A DNA stretch of 23,929 nucleotides from CALBPI01 sp039033695 (GCA_039033695.1 JBCCCC010000034.1:1-23929), one strand, 5' to 3'; shown: positions 14,249 to 22,454, counted from the first letter of the stretch. Numbers and translations are program-made. The notes: generated by a model from the sequence alone, not told the origin.

Positions 14249-16558
14249 TTAGTTTGCCTCAATCGCAGCTCGGGCGCGAGTGCCAAAACGCTTATCCAGC
14301 CAGATCACAAGACCGGGCAGCATGAGCAGGTCATAAATCACTGCACTGGATACGACGATGGCGATCATCACACCGGAGGTAACGTTCAGATTGAAGTCCG
14401 ACGTGGCCAGCACAAGAAATCCGGCAGTCAGTGTGATGGACGTGACAATCAAGGCGCGCGCTACGGTGCTGATGGCATAGCGCATTGCCGCTTCCGGTGG
14501 TTGTCGGTGCTCTCTTCGCGCCTGCAGGTACTTGGTTAAAAGGTACACGGTATCATCCACGACGATGCCGATGGTCATGCTGAACACTACTGCCGCAGCC
14601 AGGTTGATATGGCCAACCGCCAGACCCCAGATGCCAAATGCAATGGCCGCGGGCAGCAGGTTGGGTATCAGGCTCATCAGACCAAACATCAGCGAGCGCA
14701 GGGTGATAATCAATGTCAGCGTAATCAGACCCAGCGCCAGCAGCGAGCCGGTCAGCATGGCATTGATGTTGCGTTGACCAATGTTTGCCCAGGACACATC
14801 AGCGCCAGCCCCCGGTGTCTTCAGTTCGGGTGCATTCTCGTCGAACCACGTTTGCGCTCTCTGCTCTAGCGCGACAATGCCACTGGTACGTTCCCCACCG
14901 ATGCGAACATCAATACGCATACGGGACTTATCAAAGCTCAACTGGTTGTTCAGATCCAGCCCGTACGGCAGCGACATCTCATACAACAGCAAATACTGCG
15001 CCGCCTGGTCGGCGCGCGCTGGCAGCACGCGCATATCCGCAGCATCGTCGTGCAGGTCCTGGTTGAGGCGTTTTAGCGTTTCTGTAAAGCCCGCGACGTA
15101 GATGACTTCCGGCTGTGCGCGCGCCCAGGTCACGAGTTCATCGACTTTGGCGAGGAACGCCGGGTCACTAATGCCGTTCGGCTTGCCGCTGTCCATCGAG
15201 AAACTCATGACAAACGGGCCAGTCAGGTTGTCTATGGTGAAGTCGGCTGCCTGTCGCAGCGGCAAGTCCGTTGAGAAATACTCAATGAAGTCGTCTTCGA
15301 GCGTGTTGCGCGGCGCAAAGCTGACAATGACCACCGCAATTGCGGCAGCACTGAAACCAAGTACTCGCCTTCGGCTGATGAGAAAGTCAGCCAGTCGCGA
15401 CATCGCGGATTCGCTGCGATGGCTGGTTTGCGCGAATGGCATGCGCATTAGCAATAGCGGTAGGAATGCCAGCGTGCAGCCGAGTGCCATGACGACGCCC
15501 ATGGCGACGATATTGCCGAGATCGCGGAACGGCGGTACTTCACTGTAGTTCAGCCCGAGAAACCCGATACCCGTTGTCAGCGTGGTCAGCAAAATCGGTT
15601 GCAGGTTGGTCTTGAGTGCGATGCGGGTGGCATCCTCGCGGCTGGCCCCTGCCCGAAATCGGGCCAGAAACACGCTTAGCATATGCACGGCGTCGGCGAC
15701 CGCGAGCGTCATCACGATGCTGGGCACAGCGACGGTTGCAGCATTCAGTCGAAAGCCCAGATAACCAGCGGCGCCTAAGGTAGCGACAATGCTGGTGGCC
15801 ACCACAACCAGTACCGATATGGTGGCGGAGATTGAACGTAACGCAAGCGTCAGCAGGGTAATGACGATCACGACAACAATCGGAATGAACCTGAAGAAGT
15901 CGTTGATCGACAACTCGTCAAAAGTCTGATCACCAATCGCCGATCCCAACAGGTAGATATCTATCTCCGGATAATCGTGCGCGAGCCGATCACGCAGATC
16001 GCGGCTATAGCCGGCGATTTCAGGGACGGCGACCTCGTCGTTGTCTGGCATGTTGAGTAACACACTGACTGCCGCTACGTGACCGGATGGCGAGACCCAT
16101 CGATACACGAGTTCCGGTTCGCTCAACGCGATTCGCCGGATAGTGTCGAGCTCGCCGACGGCGAGTTGATCGACTGGCGGCAGGAGATCAGAGACACGCA
16201 ACTCGTCATCGCTGGCGACGGTGTGCTGATAATTGACCAGCGAATCGACGCGTCGGGCGTAGGGGATTCGCCAGCCCTCATCGGTCAGCTCATGCAGCAG
16301 ATCAACCGCCGATGGCGTGAACACATCGCCACCGGACGGCGCAATCACAAACATCACGTTGTCCGTCGTACCGAAGTCTTCGCTGAGTGCCTGTTCAGCG
16401 ATGAAATTGGGGTTATCGTCATCAAAGAAGATCGAGTCATCGGTCTCCAGACGCAGTTGCGTCAGGCCGGCGCCCAGCAATGCAACCAGCGAAAGACCTA
16501 GTATGGCCAGGCGCGTTCGCTGGCGAACCAGCAACCCACAAAACACGTCGGCTGTCAT
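14249..16558 (-). CDS. RND/MMPL-family transporter (HAE3-like predicted exporter)
   Basis: This is a 769-aa inner-membrane protein with the two-fold RND plan. One N-terminal helix (about 17-35) is followed by a periplasmic loop, then five helices (about 230-375, including FFRFIPIVVVIVITLLTLALRS). Helix 7 (about 398-415) is followed by a second loop, then five helices to the end. Conserved features are IVMTLAVADAVHML (TM4 Asp-type motif of MMPL proteins) and the matching VFSMTIGIVVDDTVYLL in the second half with DD. The length and the lack of adjacent adaptor or outer-membrane genes fit the HAE3/COG1033 group, which often moves hydrophobic molecules such as hopanoids or lipids. The substrate is unknown. 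It starts 4 bases after the csaA stop and is followed by sodN. Confidence 0.9.
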   Translation of the reverse strand: MTADVFCGLLVRQRTRLAILGLSLVALLGAGLTQLRLETDDSIFFDDDNPNFIAEQALSEDFGTTDNVMFVIAPSGGDVFTPSAVDLLHELTDEGWRIPYARRVDSLVNYQHTVASDDELRVSDLLPPVDQLAVGELDTIRRIALSEPELVYRWVSPSGHVAAVSVLLNMPDNDEVAVPEIAGYSRDLRDRLAHDYPEIDIYLLGSAIGDQTFDELSINDFFRFIPIVVVIVITLLTLALRSISATISVLVVVATSIVATLGAAGYLGFRLNAATVAVPSIVMTLAVADAVHMLSVFLARFRAGASREDATRIALKTNLQPILLTTLTTGIGFLGLNYSEVPPFRDLGNIVAMGVVMALGCTLAFLPLLLMRMPFAQTSHRSESAMSRLADFLISRRRVLGFSAAAIAVVIVSFAPRNTLEDDFIEYFSTDLPLRQAADFTIDNLTGPFVMSFSMDSGKPNGISDPAFLAKVDELVTWARAQPEVIYVAGFTETLKRLNQDLHDDAADMRVLPARADQAAQYLLLYEMSLPYGLDLNNQLSFDKSRMRIDVRIGGERTSGIVALEQRAQTWFDENAPELKTPGAGADVSWANIGQRNINAMLTGSLLALGLITLTLIITLRSLMFGLMSLIPNLLPAAIAFGIWGLAVGHINLAAAVVFSMTIGIVVDDTVYLLTKYLQARREHRQPPEAAMRYAISTVARALIVTSITLTAGFLVLATSDFNLNVTSGVMIAIVVSSAVIYDLLMLPGLVIWLDKRFGTRARAAIEAN

Positions 16559-16562
16559 GTCG

Positions 16563-16898
16563 CTAGCCTAGCCGAGCACCGTTCTGCACGGGTTGGTCCG
16601 GCACGGCGAGCACAACATCGCCGGTCTCGGTGTACAACCCGGTGACCAAACACTGTGACTGAATGGGGCCGATCTGCTTGGGTGGGAAGTTGACCACCGC
16701 TATGATTTGTCTGCCCACCAGGCTATCGGCTGTGTAGCGTGTCGTGATTTGCGCGCTGGATTTGAGCACACCGATATCGGGGCCAAAATCGACATGCAAG
16801 ATATACGCAGGATTTCGCGCCTCCGGAAACGGCTCAGCTGAGACCACAGTGCCAGCGCGAAGCTCCACTTTTTCAAAGTCTGGCCATTCGATGGTCAT
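16563..16898 (-). CDS. csaA: CsaA-like tRNA-binding-domain protein
   Basis: CsaA is a small dimeric OB-fold protein with a tRNA-binding domain, described as a secretion chaperone in Bacillus. The 111-aa product is nearly all one such domain: FEKVELRAGTVVSAEPFPEARNPAYILHVDFG, then LKSSAQITTRY, AVVNFPPKQIGPIQSQCLVTGLY and VVLAVPDQ, which match the family along the full length. AGGAG is 8 bases before the ATG. It is the first gene of the csaA, RND transporter, sodN, sodX series; intergenic gaps are 4, 34 and 2-12 bases. The 192-base gap upstream (16899-17090) holds a direct repeat with T-loop-like sequence. Confidence 0.92.
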   Translation of the reverse strand: MTIEWPDFEKVELRAGTVVSAEPFPEARNPAYILHVDFGPDIGVLKSSAQITTRYTADSLVGRQIIAVVNFPPKQIGPIQSQCLVTGLYTETGDVVLAVPDQPVQNGARLG

Positions 16899-16933
16899 TG
16901 GTTTAGCTCCTGAATCAGCTTTCTTGCCCTGTT

Positions 16934-16983
16934 GGCCTAGCGGCTCGAACCAGTAGCTCGGCCTAGCGGTTCCGCCTCGAACC
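16934..16983. repeat. Short direct repeat in the csaA / receiver-gene gap
   Basis: GGCCTAGCGGCTCGAACC (16934-16951) recurs as GGCCTAGCGG (16960-16969) plus CTCGAACC (16976-16983), the second copy with six extra bases (TTCCGC). On the minus strand, the csaA transcript sense, both copies give GGTTCGAG, which looks like a tRNA T-loop. The rest of 16899-17090 holds no gene I can support; it must contain the promoters of csaA and of the receiver gene, but I see no strong hexamer pair. Confidence 0.6.
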
Positions 16984-17090
16984 CTGTCTGACGAGTCTGC
17001 GTCTAGGTACTGCTTCGCGAATATGGTAGTTTTGCGCCCATTGGCCCTCTAGACTGGAAAGCATAAGAACAGGGAAGCGTTCGACTTGCA

Positions 17091-17465
17091 ATGAAACAAC
17101 ACATCGTTTTTGTTGATGACATGCCCCAGTTATTGCAGATCGCCGAAGCGATGCTGGAGCGACTCGGGTTCCGGGTAACGGGTTTTGTCAGCTCATCGAA
17201 AGCACTGGAGTTTCTGCAAGCGAATCTGGCCGACGTTGACCTTGTCATTACCGATCAATCAATGCCGGATATGACGGGCATTGACCTAGTACAGGCTGTC
17301 ATCCGGATGCCTGAGGCACCGCCGGTTGTGCTAGCGACCAGCCTCATGTACGTCGATCGTATCGAAGACTACCGTGAGCTCGGCGTTCATCACCTGCTGC
17401 CCAAGCCGTTCAGTCTCAGCGACGTTGAGCACGCTGTGACTACGGCACTCAACTCTACTGATTGA
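17091..17465 (+). CDS. Stand-alone response regulator receiver protein
   Basis: This 124-aa protein consists of one CheY-like receiver domain and no output domain. The acidic pocket is Asp9/Asp10 (FVDDMP), the phosphoacceptor is Asp55 in LVITDQSMPDMTG, Thr83 is in VVLATSL, and Lys105 is in LLPKPFS, so all residues needed for phosphorylation are present. No histidine kinase is nearby, so it would be fed by a distant kinase and act by protein contact. The ATG is preceded only by a distant AGGGAAG. It is divergent from csaA and followed after 77 bases by a MATE transporter gene. That leader contains an inverted repeat. Confidence 0.92.
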   Translation: MKQHIVFVDDMPQLLQIAEAMLERLGFRVTGFVSSSKALEFLQANLADVDLVITDQSMPDMTGIDLVQAVIRMPEAPPVVLATSLMYVDRIEDYRELGVHHLLPKPFSLSDVEHAVTTALNSTD

Positions 17466-17478
17466 TATTGCCAATACT

Positions 17479-17526
17479 TTTCAGGCCTATTGCTGCAAAA
17501 TGGCGCGATGCCTGTGCCGCCTGAAA
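17479..17526 (+). promoter_or_regulatory. Inverted repeat in leader of MATE gene
   Basis: TTTCAGGC (17479-17486) and GCCTGAAA (17519-17526) are perfect 8-base inverted arms 32 bases apart. The right arm ends 16 bases before the GTG start of the MATE gene. The pair could close a leader RNA structure that hides the start region, or be an operator; chance is not excluded. Confidence 0.35.
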
Positions 17527-17542
17527 CCTGCCGCAACCTGAC

Positions 17543-18901
17543 GTGAGCGCTGCCGGAGCAAAACTGACTCGGGGTTCGGTCCCTGGCCATCTGTTCGCCA
17601 TGGCATTGCCAATGCTTGGCGGCATCTTCGCAATGATGGCGTTCAATGCGGTCGATACGTTCTTTGTCGGTCAGCTAGGCCCGCGCGAGCTTGCAGCCAT
17701 GAGCTTTACGTTCCCTGTGGTAATGGTCGTCACGGCTGCGGCCATCGGCATGAGTTCTGGTACGTCGTCCGTCATCGCGCGTGCACTTGGCGCGAATGAC
17801 ACGGAACGTGTGCGCAGACTGGCGACCGATGCCATGTTGTTGGCATTCGTGGTGTCATCGGTTATGGCGTTTTTCGGTTATGTCATGATTGATCCCGTAT
17901 TTAGGGCCCTTGGTGCACCGGCCGACATGCTGCCGCTGATTAGCAGCTACATGACGATCTGGTATGCCAGCGCCATGCTCTACATTGTGCCGATGGTTGG
18001 CATGGGTGCGATTCGTGCGACGGGTGATACACGCGTGCCCATGTACATCATGGTTGGTGCGGCGATTGCGAATGCCATTCTGGATCCGTTGCTGATTTTT
18101 GGCCTTGGGCCATTCCCGAGGCTGGAGTTGCAAGGCGCCGCCATCGCATTGCTGATTGCGCGCGTGCTCATGTTCGGTGTCACCTTCTATATTCTTTTTG
18201 CCCGGCTGCATATGCTTGACCTTGCGCGCAGGCAACTCACCGATGTTTGGTATTCGTGGCGACAAATCTTGCACGTCGGGTTGCCAGCGGCAGGCACCAA
18301 TATGGTGATCCCACTTTGCACGGCGATCGTGACGGCAATGCTCGCCGCTTACGGCACGGACGTCGTGGCTGGGTTCGGCGTTGCCGCTCGCATCGAGTCG
18401 CTAACGCTGGTTGCGTTTTACGCGTTGTCCGCGGTGATTGGCCCAATGCTGGGTCAAAACCTTGCCGCCGGCGAGGGGGAGCGTATGCAACACGCGCTCA
18501 GGGCTTCTGGCAAATTCTGTATGGCTTTCGGCTTGGCGCTGGCCATCTTGCTGTGGTTGTTTGGCGAGCCGCTGGCGCGACTGTTCAGCGATGATGCGAA
18601 TGTCGTGCGGGTGGCGACGACCTATCTGTTGATTGTGCCGCTGAGCTTCGGTGCGGCGGGCATTGTGATGACCGTGAATGCCGGTTTCAATGGTGTCGGG
18701 AACCCGCTGCCCGCGGTCGTTATCTCCGTACTGCGCATGCTCGTGATTTACGTGCCACTGGCTTGGCTGGCTGGCAGGTTTTTTGGCTATCAAGGTATCT
18801 TCGCGGCCTATGCTTGCGCTAACCTCGTGTGCGGTTTTGGTGGATACGTATGGTTGCGGCGTCGAATGGCGGTACTGCAGCCAGCAGGAGCATTGGCATG
18901 A
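17543..18901 (+). CDS. MATE-family multidrug/cation antiporter
   Basis: This 452-aa inner-membrane protein has about 12 membrane helices. It exports organic cations or other compounds using a Na+ or H+ gradient. The first repeat begins PGHLFAMALPMLGGIFAMMAFNAVDTFFVGQLGPRELAAMSF, the MATE pattern (ALP ... NxVDtffvGqLG). It continues with ARALGANDTERVRR, GAIRATGDTRVP and the second-half VGLPAAGTNMVIPL and GFNGVGNPLPAVVISVLRML. The start is GTG at 17543 with no clear ribosome binding site. Its TGA overlaps the ATG of the DUF4345 gene (18898-18901), so the two form a coupled pair. The substrate is unknown. Confidence 0.92.
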   Translation: MSAAGAKLTRGSVPGHLFAMALPMLGGIFAMMAFNAVDTFFVGQLGPRELAAMSFTFPVVMVVTAAAIGMSSGTSSVIARALGANDTERVRRLATDAMLLAFVVSSVMAFFGYVMIDPVFRALGAPADMLPLISSYMTIWYASAMLYIVPMVGMGAIRATGDTRVPMYIMVGAAIANAILDPLLIFGLGPFPRLELQGAAIALLIARVLMFGVTFYILFARLHMLDLARRQLTDVWYSWRQILHVGLPAAGTNMVIPLCTAIVTAMLAAYGTDVVAGFGVAARIESLTLVAFYALSAVIGPMLGQNLAAGEGERMQHALRASGKFCMAFGLALAILLWLFGEPLARLFSDDANVVRVATTYLLIVPLSFGAAGIVMTVNAGFNGVGNPLPAVVISVLRMLVIYVPLAWLAGRFFGYQGIFAAYACANLVCGFGGYVWLRRRMAVLQPAGALA

Positions 18902-19299
18902 CACTGGCAAAGGTAACGTTGTGGCTTTTTGGCCTGATCACATTGGCATTCGGCGTCTGGTCACTGTTTGCGCCAGAGTCACTTGCAGCGCTGATCAAAT
19001 GGGGCATCGTTGCGCCGGCATCAATCACTGAAATCCGTGCGTTCTATGGTGGTGTGGAAATCGGGCTCGCCGCGTTCTGGATTGCCGGGGCGCTGAAGCC
19101 GGACCTGACACGCGGTGCATTGCTCAGCATGTTGCTCGTCTGGGGCATGGTTGTGATCAGCCGCGGAGCGGGCATCATTCTGGATGACAGCTACAGCAGC
19201 ACGATGCTTGGTGCGTTGATCGCCGAGGTTGCTGCTGCCGTGATGGCATTTATTTCGTTGCGCCGCCTGCCAGCCAGTCGCGGGTCGCTGCTGAGTTGA
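18898..19299 (+). CDS. Four-helix membrane protein, DUF4345-like
   Basis: This 133-aa protein from the ATG at 18898 is preceded by GCAGGAG at a 7-base spacing and overlaps the MATE stop by four bases. It has four hydrophobic helices (about 6-24, 42-62, 72-92, 100-118). The conserved-looking ITEIRAFYGGVEIGLAAFW (about residues 42-60) is the hallmark I associate with DUF4345. The function of that family is unknown. Its last 50 bases overlap the end of the convergent dinF-type gene. A longer reading from 18829 lies inside the MATE gene and is rejected. Confidence 0.82.
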   Translation: MTLAKVTLWLFGLITLAFGVWSLFAPESLAALIKWGIVAPASITEIRAFYGGVEIGLAAFWIAGALKPDLTRGALLSMLLVWGMVVISRGAGIILDDSYSSTMLGALIAEVAAAVMAFISLRRLPASRGSLLS

Positions 19300-20593
19300 G
19301 TTTGTACTGGTAGGCGATTGCCATGCCGATGCCGCGGGCGGCCATGAATAATGTGAGTGCAAACCACAGGCCGTGGTTGTTCCAACCATAGGTGAGGTAC
19401 CAGGCTGGTATGAAAATCAATAACGTACTGGCCAGCATGATATTGCGCATTTCCCGGGCCCAGGTCGTGCCAACGAATACACCGTCGTACAAGAAGCTGA
19501 AGACGCTGACAATCGGTGACAGGATCATCCACGGCAAGAACATAATGGCTGCAGCCCGTACTTCGGGGATGTCTGTCAGTAAGTTGATCAGCGGAACGCC
19601 TGTAACAGCATATGCGGCCGAGAACGCGACAGCCAGGCCAACCGACCACGCAAGCGTGAGGCGCACAGCGCGACGCAGCGCGGCGCCACTTCTGGCCCCC
19701 CATGCCTTGCCCACCAGTGCCTCGGCAGCGTTGGCCAGCCCGTCCAGGCCATACGACAACAGGTACTGAAAATTAAACAGGATCGCATTCGCCGCCACGA
19801 TCGACGCGCCAAAGCGGCTGCTTTGCGCAGTGAAGAAGGCCAACGTGCCAACTAGCGTCACAGTGCGAACAAAAATGTTGCCGTTGACGGAAAAGAAACG
19901 CGAGTACGACGACAGCCTGGTCAGCGCATGCGCATTCATTGGTGCTGGCCATTTCGACAGCGCCCGCCTCAAGCAATAGAGACCAACCAGCATGCCGCTG
20001 GTCTCGGCAATGACCGACGCGATCGCCACGCCATCGGTCTTCATGCCAAGACCGACAACAAAGACCAGATCAAGCACAATGTTAATGACGTTGGTGGTGA
20101 GGACGATCAGTAGCGGCACCCGTGCGTTCTGGGCGCCGATAAACCAGCCGATCAGCGCAAAATTGATCAGCGTTGCGGGCGCGCCCCAAATGCGAATGTG
20201 AAAGTAGATTCGGCCGGCTTGCTCGATGTCTGGCTCGGCGTCCAGTAACTGCCAGGCGATGCTGGCAATGGGATACTGCAACGCAACCAACGCACTGGCG
20301 ATCGCCAGTGCGACGATAATCGCCTGCCAGATACTCTGTCGCAGACCCGCGCCATCACCGCTGCCAAAATGCTGCGCGGCGATCCCCGTAGTGCCCATGC
20401 GCAGGAAGTTCATACCCATGAACATCAAGCTGAAAATGGCACCTGCCAATGCCACGCCAGCGAGGTAAACCGGGCTGTCCAAGTGGCCGAGCACGCCGGC
20501 ATCGACCATGGCCAGCAACGGTACGGATATATTGGACAGCACCAGTGGCAGTGCGATACGCCATACCGCGCGGCTGTCGATTGTCTGGGTCAG
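19250..20593 (-). CDS. dinF: DinF-type MATE-family transporter, probable CTG start
   Basis: This inner-membrane antiporter has about 12 helices, 447 aa from the proposed start. The sequence NISVPLLAMVDAGVLGHLDSPVYLAGVA, FLRMGTTGIAAQHFG, and later EMRNIMLAS and NHGLWFALTLFMAARG follow E. coli DinF closely. The first usual start codon, GTG at 20542, would cut off half of helix 1. Reading 17 codons further gives TQTIDSRAVWRIALPLVLSN, matching the DinF N-terminus (...DKALWRLALPMIFSN). This frame opens at CTG (20591-20593), which overlaps the acyl-CoA dehydrogenase stop as CTGA, in the same way as the ATGA overlaps elsewhere in this window. An AGGTG lies about 10 bases before. I therefore propose CTG; the conservative range is 19250-20542. 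It converges with the DUF4345 gene, overlapping 50 bases. Confidence 0.88.
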   Translation of the reverse strand: MTQTIDSRAVWRIALPLVLSNISVPLLAMVDAGVLGHLDSPVYLAGVALAGAIFSLMFMGMNFLRMGTTGIAAQHFGSGDGAGLRQSIWQAIIVALAIASALVALQYPIASIAWQLLDAEPDIEQAGRIYFHIRIWGAPATLINFALIGWFIGAQNARVPLLIVLTTNVINIVLDLVFVVGLGMKTDGVAIASVIAETSGMLVGLYCLRRALSKWPAPMNAHALTRLSSYSRFFSVNGNIFVRTVTLVGTLAFFTAQSSRFGASIVAANAILFNFQYLLSYGLDGLANAAEALVGKAWGARSGAALRRAVRLTLAWSVGLAVAFSAAYAVTGVPLINLLTDIPEVRAAAIMFLPWMILSPIVSVFSFLYDGVFVGTTWAREMRNIMLASTLLIFIPAWYLTYGWNNHGLWFALTLFMAARGIGMAIAYQYKLNSAATRDWLAGGATK

Positions 20594-21792
20594 AACGCGT
20601 TTACACCTGTCAGCGCTTTGCCGACCACCAGCTGATGTACGGTCTCCGTCCCTTCATAGGTGATTACAGACTCAAGATTGAGCATATGACGAATCGGTAC
20701 ATACTCCGCGCTGATGCCGCTGCCACCTAGAATGTCACGGGCATCTCGGGCAATGTCGATCGCCATGCGTGCGTTGTTCCACTTTGCGATGGACACCTGT
20801 TCAGGGCGCATCTTGCCAGCATCGTTGAGACGGCCGAGTCGCAACGATAGCAGCTGCGCCATCGTAATCTGACGCGACATCTCGGCCATACGTAACTGGA
20901 TACTCTGGGTATGGTTCAGCGGTCGGTCGAATAGCACGCGGTCTTCGGTATAACGCAGGACTTCATCCAGGCAGGCCTGGGCAGCCCCAATACATCCCCA
21001 GGTAATACCAAAACGTGCTTTGGTCAGGCAGCCCAGCGGCCCGCGCAAGCCCTGCACATTGGGCAATACGGCATCCTGCGGCACGCGAACGTTGTCGAGG
21101 AACAGCGCACCGGTCATTGAGGCGCGCAGCGAAAACTTGTTTTCGATTTCCTGTACATCAAACCCTGGCAGATCCGTCGGCACGATAAAGCCGCGAATGC
21201 CGCCATCGGTCATTGCCCAAACCACGGCGACATCGGCAATCGGCGCGTTGGTGATCCACATCTTGGAACCACTAATCAGCCAGTCATCGCCGTCGCGCTT
21301 GGCAACAGTCTTCATATTGGCCGGGTCCGAGCCGCCATGTGATTCTGTCAGTCCGAAACAGCCAATGGCCTTGCCGCTAGCCAGCAGCGGCAGCCAGTAC
21401 TCTTTTTGCGCCTCGGATCCATAGGCATGTATCGGGTGCATCACGAGGCTCGACTGCACGGAGACAAAGCTGCGCACACCGCTATCGCCGCGTTCGAGTT
21501 CCTGGCAAATCAGTCCATACGTGGTGTTGCTCATGCCGGCGCAGCCATAGCCATCGATGGTGCTGCCAAGCAAACCCAGGTCTGCGATCTGGCTCGTGAG
21601 TTCGCGAGGGAAGGTATGGTTGTCGAAGTGCTCGCGAATTATAGGTAGCACTTGATCGTCAACAAATCGCGCGACGGTGTCCTGAACCATAGCCTCTTCA
21701 TCGCTAAGCTCGCTGCGAATGTCGTACATGTCCAACCGGTTGATGGTGTTGGATCTTTTTTGCTGGCCATCCAGCGGTGTTGCAGTGACCAC
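20590..21792 (-). CDS. gcdH: Glutaryl-CoA dehydrogenase-like acyl-CoA dehydrogenase
   Basis: This 400-aa FAD enzyme oxidises and, if true to family, decarboxylates glutaryl-CoA to crotonyl-CoA in lysine/tryptophan breakdown. It is close to human GCDH over its length: ELERGDSGVRSFVSVQSSLVMHPIHAYGSEAQ (98-129), CFGLTESHGGSDPANM (145-160), KMWITNAPIADVAVVWA (177-193), NKFSLRASMTG (218-228), ARDILGGSGISAEY (351-364) and the catalytic Glu380 in VITYEGTETVHQLVVGKALTG. The start is GTG with GGAGGGG 5 bases before. No CoA transferase or regulator of a glutarate pathway is adjacent. The dinF-type gene follows with overlapping stop/start. Confidence 0.9.
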   Translation of the reverse strand: MVTATPLDGQQKRSNTINRLDMYDIRSELSDEEAMVQDTVARFVDDQVLPIIREHFDNHTFPRELTSQIADLGLLGSTIDGYGCAGMSNTTYGLICQELERGDSGVRSFVSVQSSLVMHPIHAYGSEAQKEYWLPLLASGKAIGCFGLTESHGGSDPANMKTVAKRDGDDWLISGSKMWITNAPIADVAVVWAMTDGGIRGFIVPTDLPGFDVQEIENKFSLRASMTGALFLDNVRVPQDAVLPNVQGLRGPLGCLTKARFGITWGCIGAAQACLDEVLRYTEDRVLFDRPLNHTQSIQLRMAEMSRQITMAQLLSLRLGRLNDAGKMRPEQVSIAKWNNARMAIDIARDARDILGGSGISAEYVPIRHMLNLESVITYEGTETVHQLVVGKALTGVNAF

Positions 21793-21877
21793 GAGTCCCC
21801 TCCGCGATTTATGAGTGTCGCTATAGTAGCAACTTGGCCGCGAGGTGCGAGCGAATCGGCGGGTTAGTGCGTGTTAG

Positions 21878-22363
21878 TCAGGCCGCCTTGCGCTGCACGG
21901 CATGATGAAACAGCCAGAATGGCGCCAGCATGGCCAGTTGCAGGAATTCAACAAGGCTGCCAAACGTCTTGTTGCGCATGCTGGCAAGGTCGAGGCTTAT
22001 CGCCATGAATAGCAACGCAGCGCTAACGAGCGGCAGGTGGCTGGTGAGCGTTGACAGGCCGCCGACACCAACGGCCAGCATGGCAATAACCGGTAGCAGC
22101 GCCAGTGCCAGTGGCAATGACAAAATGAAGTAGTAGACGATCAGCGCCAGCAACAGCGCGGTCGACCAATTCAGCAACGGCGACAGGCGGGTGAGTGCTT
22201 CAGGAACCGGCAATGCCCAAAACAGTGCCAGCGTGCCGACGATCATGAAGCAACTCGCGATAGCGTGCAGCCACAAGTAGCGCCGCTCGCTGATCAGGTG
22301 GTCATAGCGATCGATCCAATGATGTAAAGGCGGGTTGTTCTGACCCTCTTCCAGCTTGCTCAC
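21878..22363 (-). CDS. Small four-helix integral membrane protein (DUF962/Mpo1-like?)
   Basis: This 161-aa protein starts at GTG with GGGAGGG upstream. A polar N-terminus HHWIDRYDHLISERRYLWLHAIASCF leads into about four membrane helices (roughly 33-52, 66-84, 86-103, 110-127), and a further hydrophobic stretch near 138-153 ends HHAVQRKAA. The early spacing of Tyr, His and Arg before helix 1 (Y..H....R..LH...S) reminds me of DUF962/Mpo1 proteins, which have H-rich motifs and helices of this size, but the match is loose. It stands alone, 85 bases upstream of the acyl-CoA dehydrogenase gene on the same strand, and divergent from yiaD. Function is not assigned. Confidence 0.75.
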   Translation of the reverse strand: MSKLEEGQNNPPLHHWIDRYDHLISERRYLWLHAIASCFMIVGTLALFWALPVPEALTRLSPLLNWSTALLLALIVYYFILSLPLALALLPVIAMLAVGVGGLSTLTSHLPLVSAALLFMAISLDLASMRNKTFGSLVEFLQLAMLAPFWLFHHAVQRKAA

Positions 22364-22424
22364 AGGCCCTCCCTAATTGACGCCAAAAAGCGACACTGCG
22401 TTAAGTCTTTGTTCAGCTTGATCC

Positions 22425-22454
22425 GGTAACCTTGGCACATGGTTTGTTACCATG
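22425..22454. promoter_or_regulatory. Inverted repeats in the promoter gap before the OmpA-lipoprotein gene
   Basis: CATGGT (22438-22443), loop TTGTT, ACCATG (22449-22454) is a perfect 6-bp inverted repeat. GGTAAC (22425-22430) and GTTACC (22446-22451) form an overlapping second one. They sit in the 137-base divergent gap upstream of the lipoprotein gene and could be an operator; no regulator is known. No firm -35/-10 pair is seen. Confidence 0.3.

Noticed and set aside
15102..15548. 148-aa plus-strand frame opposite the RND transporter
   Set aside because: It is a shadow of the transporter's coding sequence with no start signal and low-complexity Ser/Arg content.
16930..16990. Possible tRNA or tRNA fragment because of GGTTCGAG on the minus strand
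   Set aside because: No acceptor stem, D arm or anticodon arm can be drawn around either copy; only the T-loop-like core is present.
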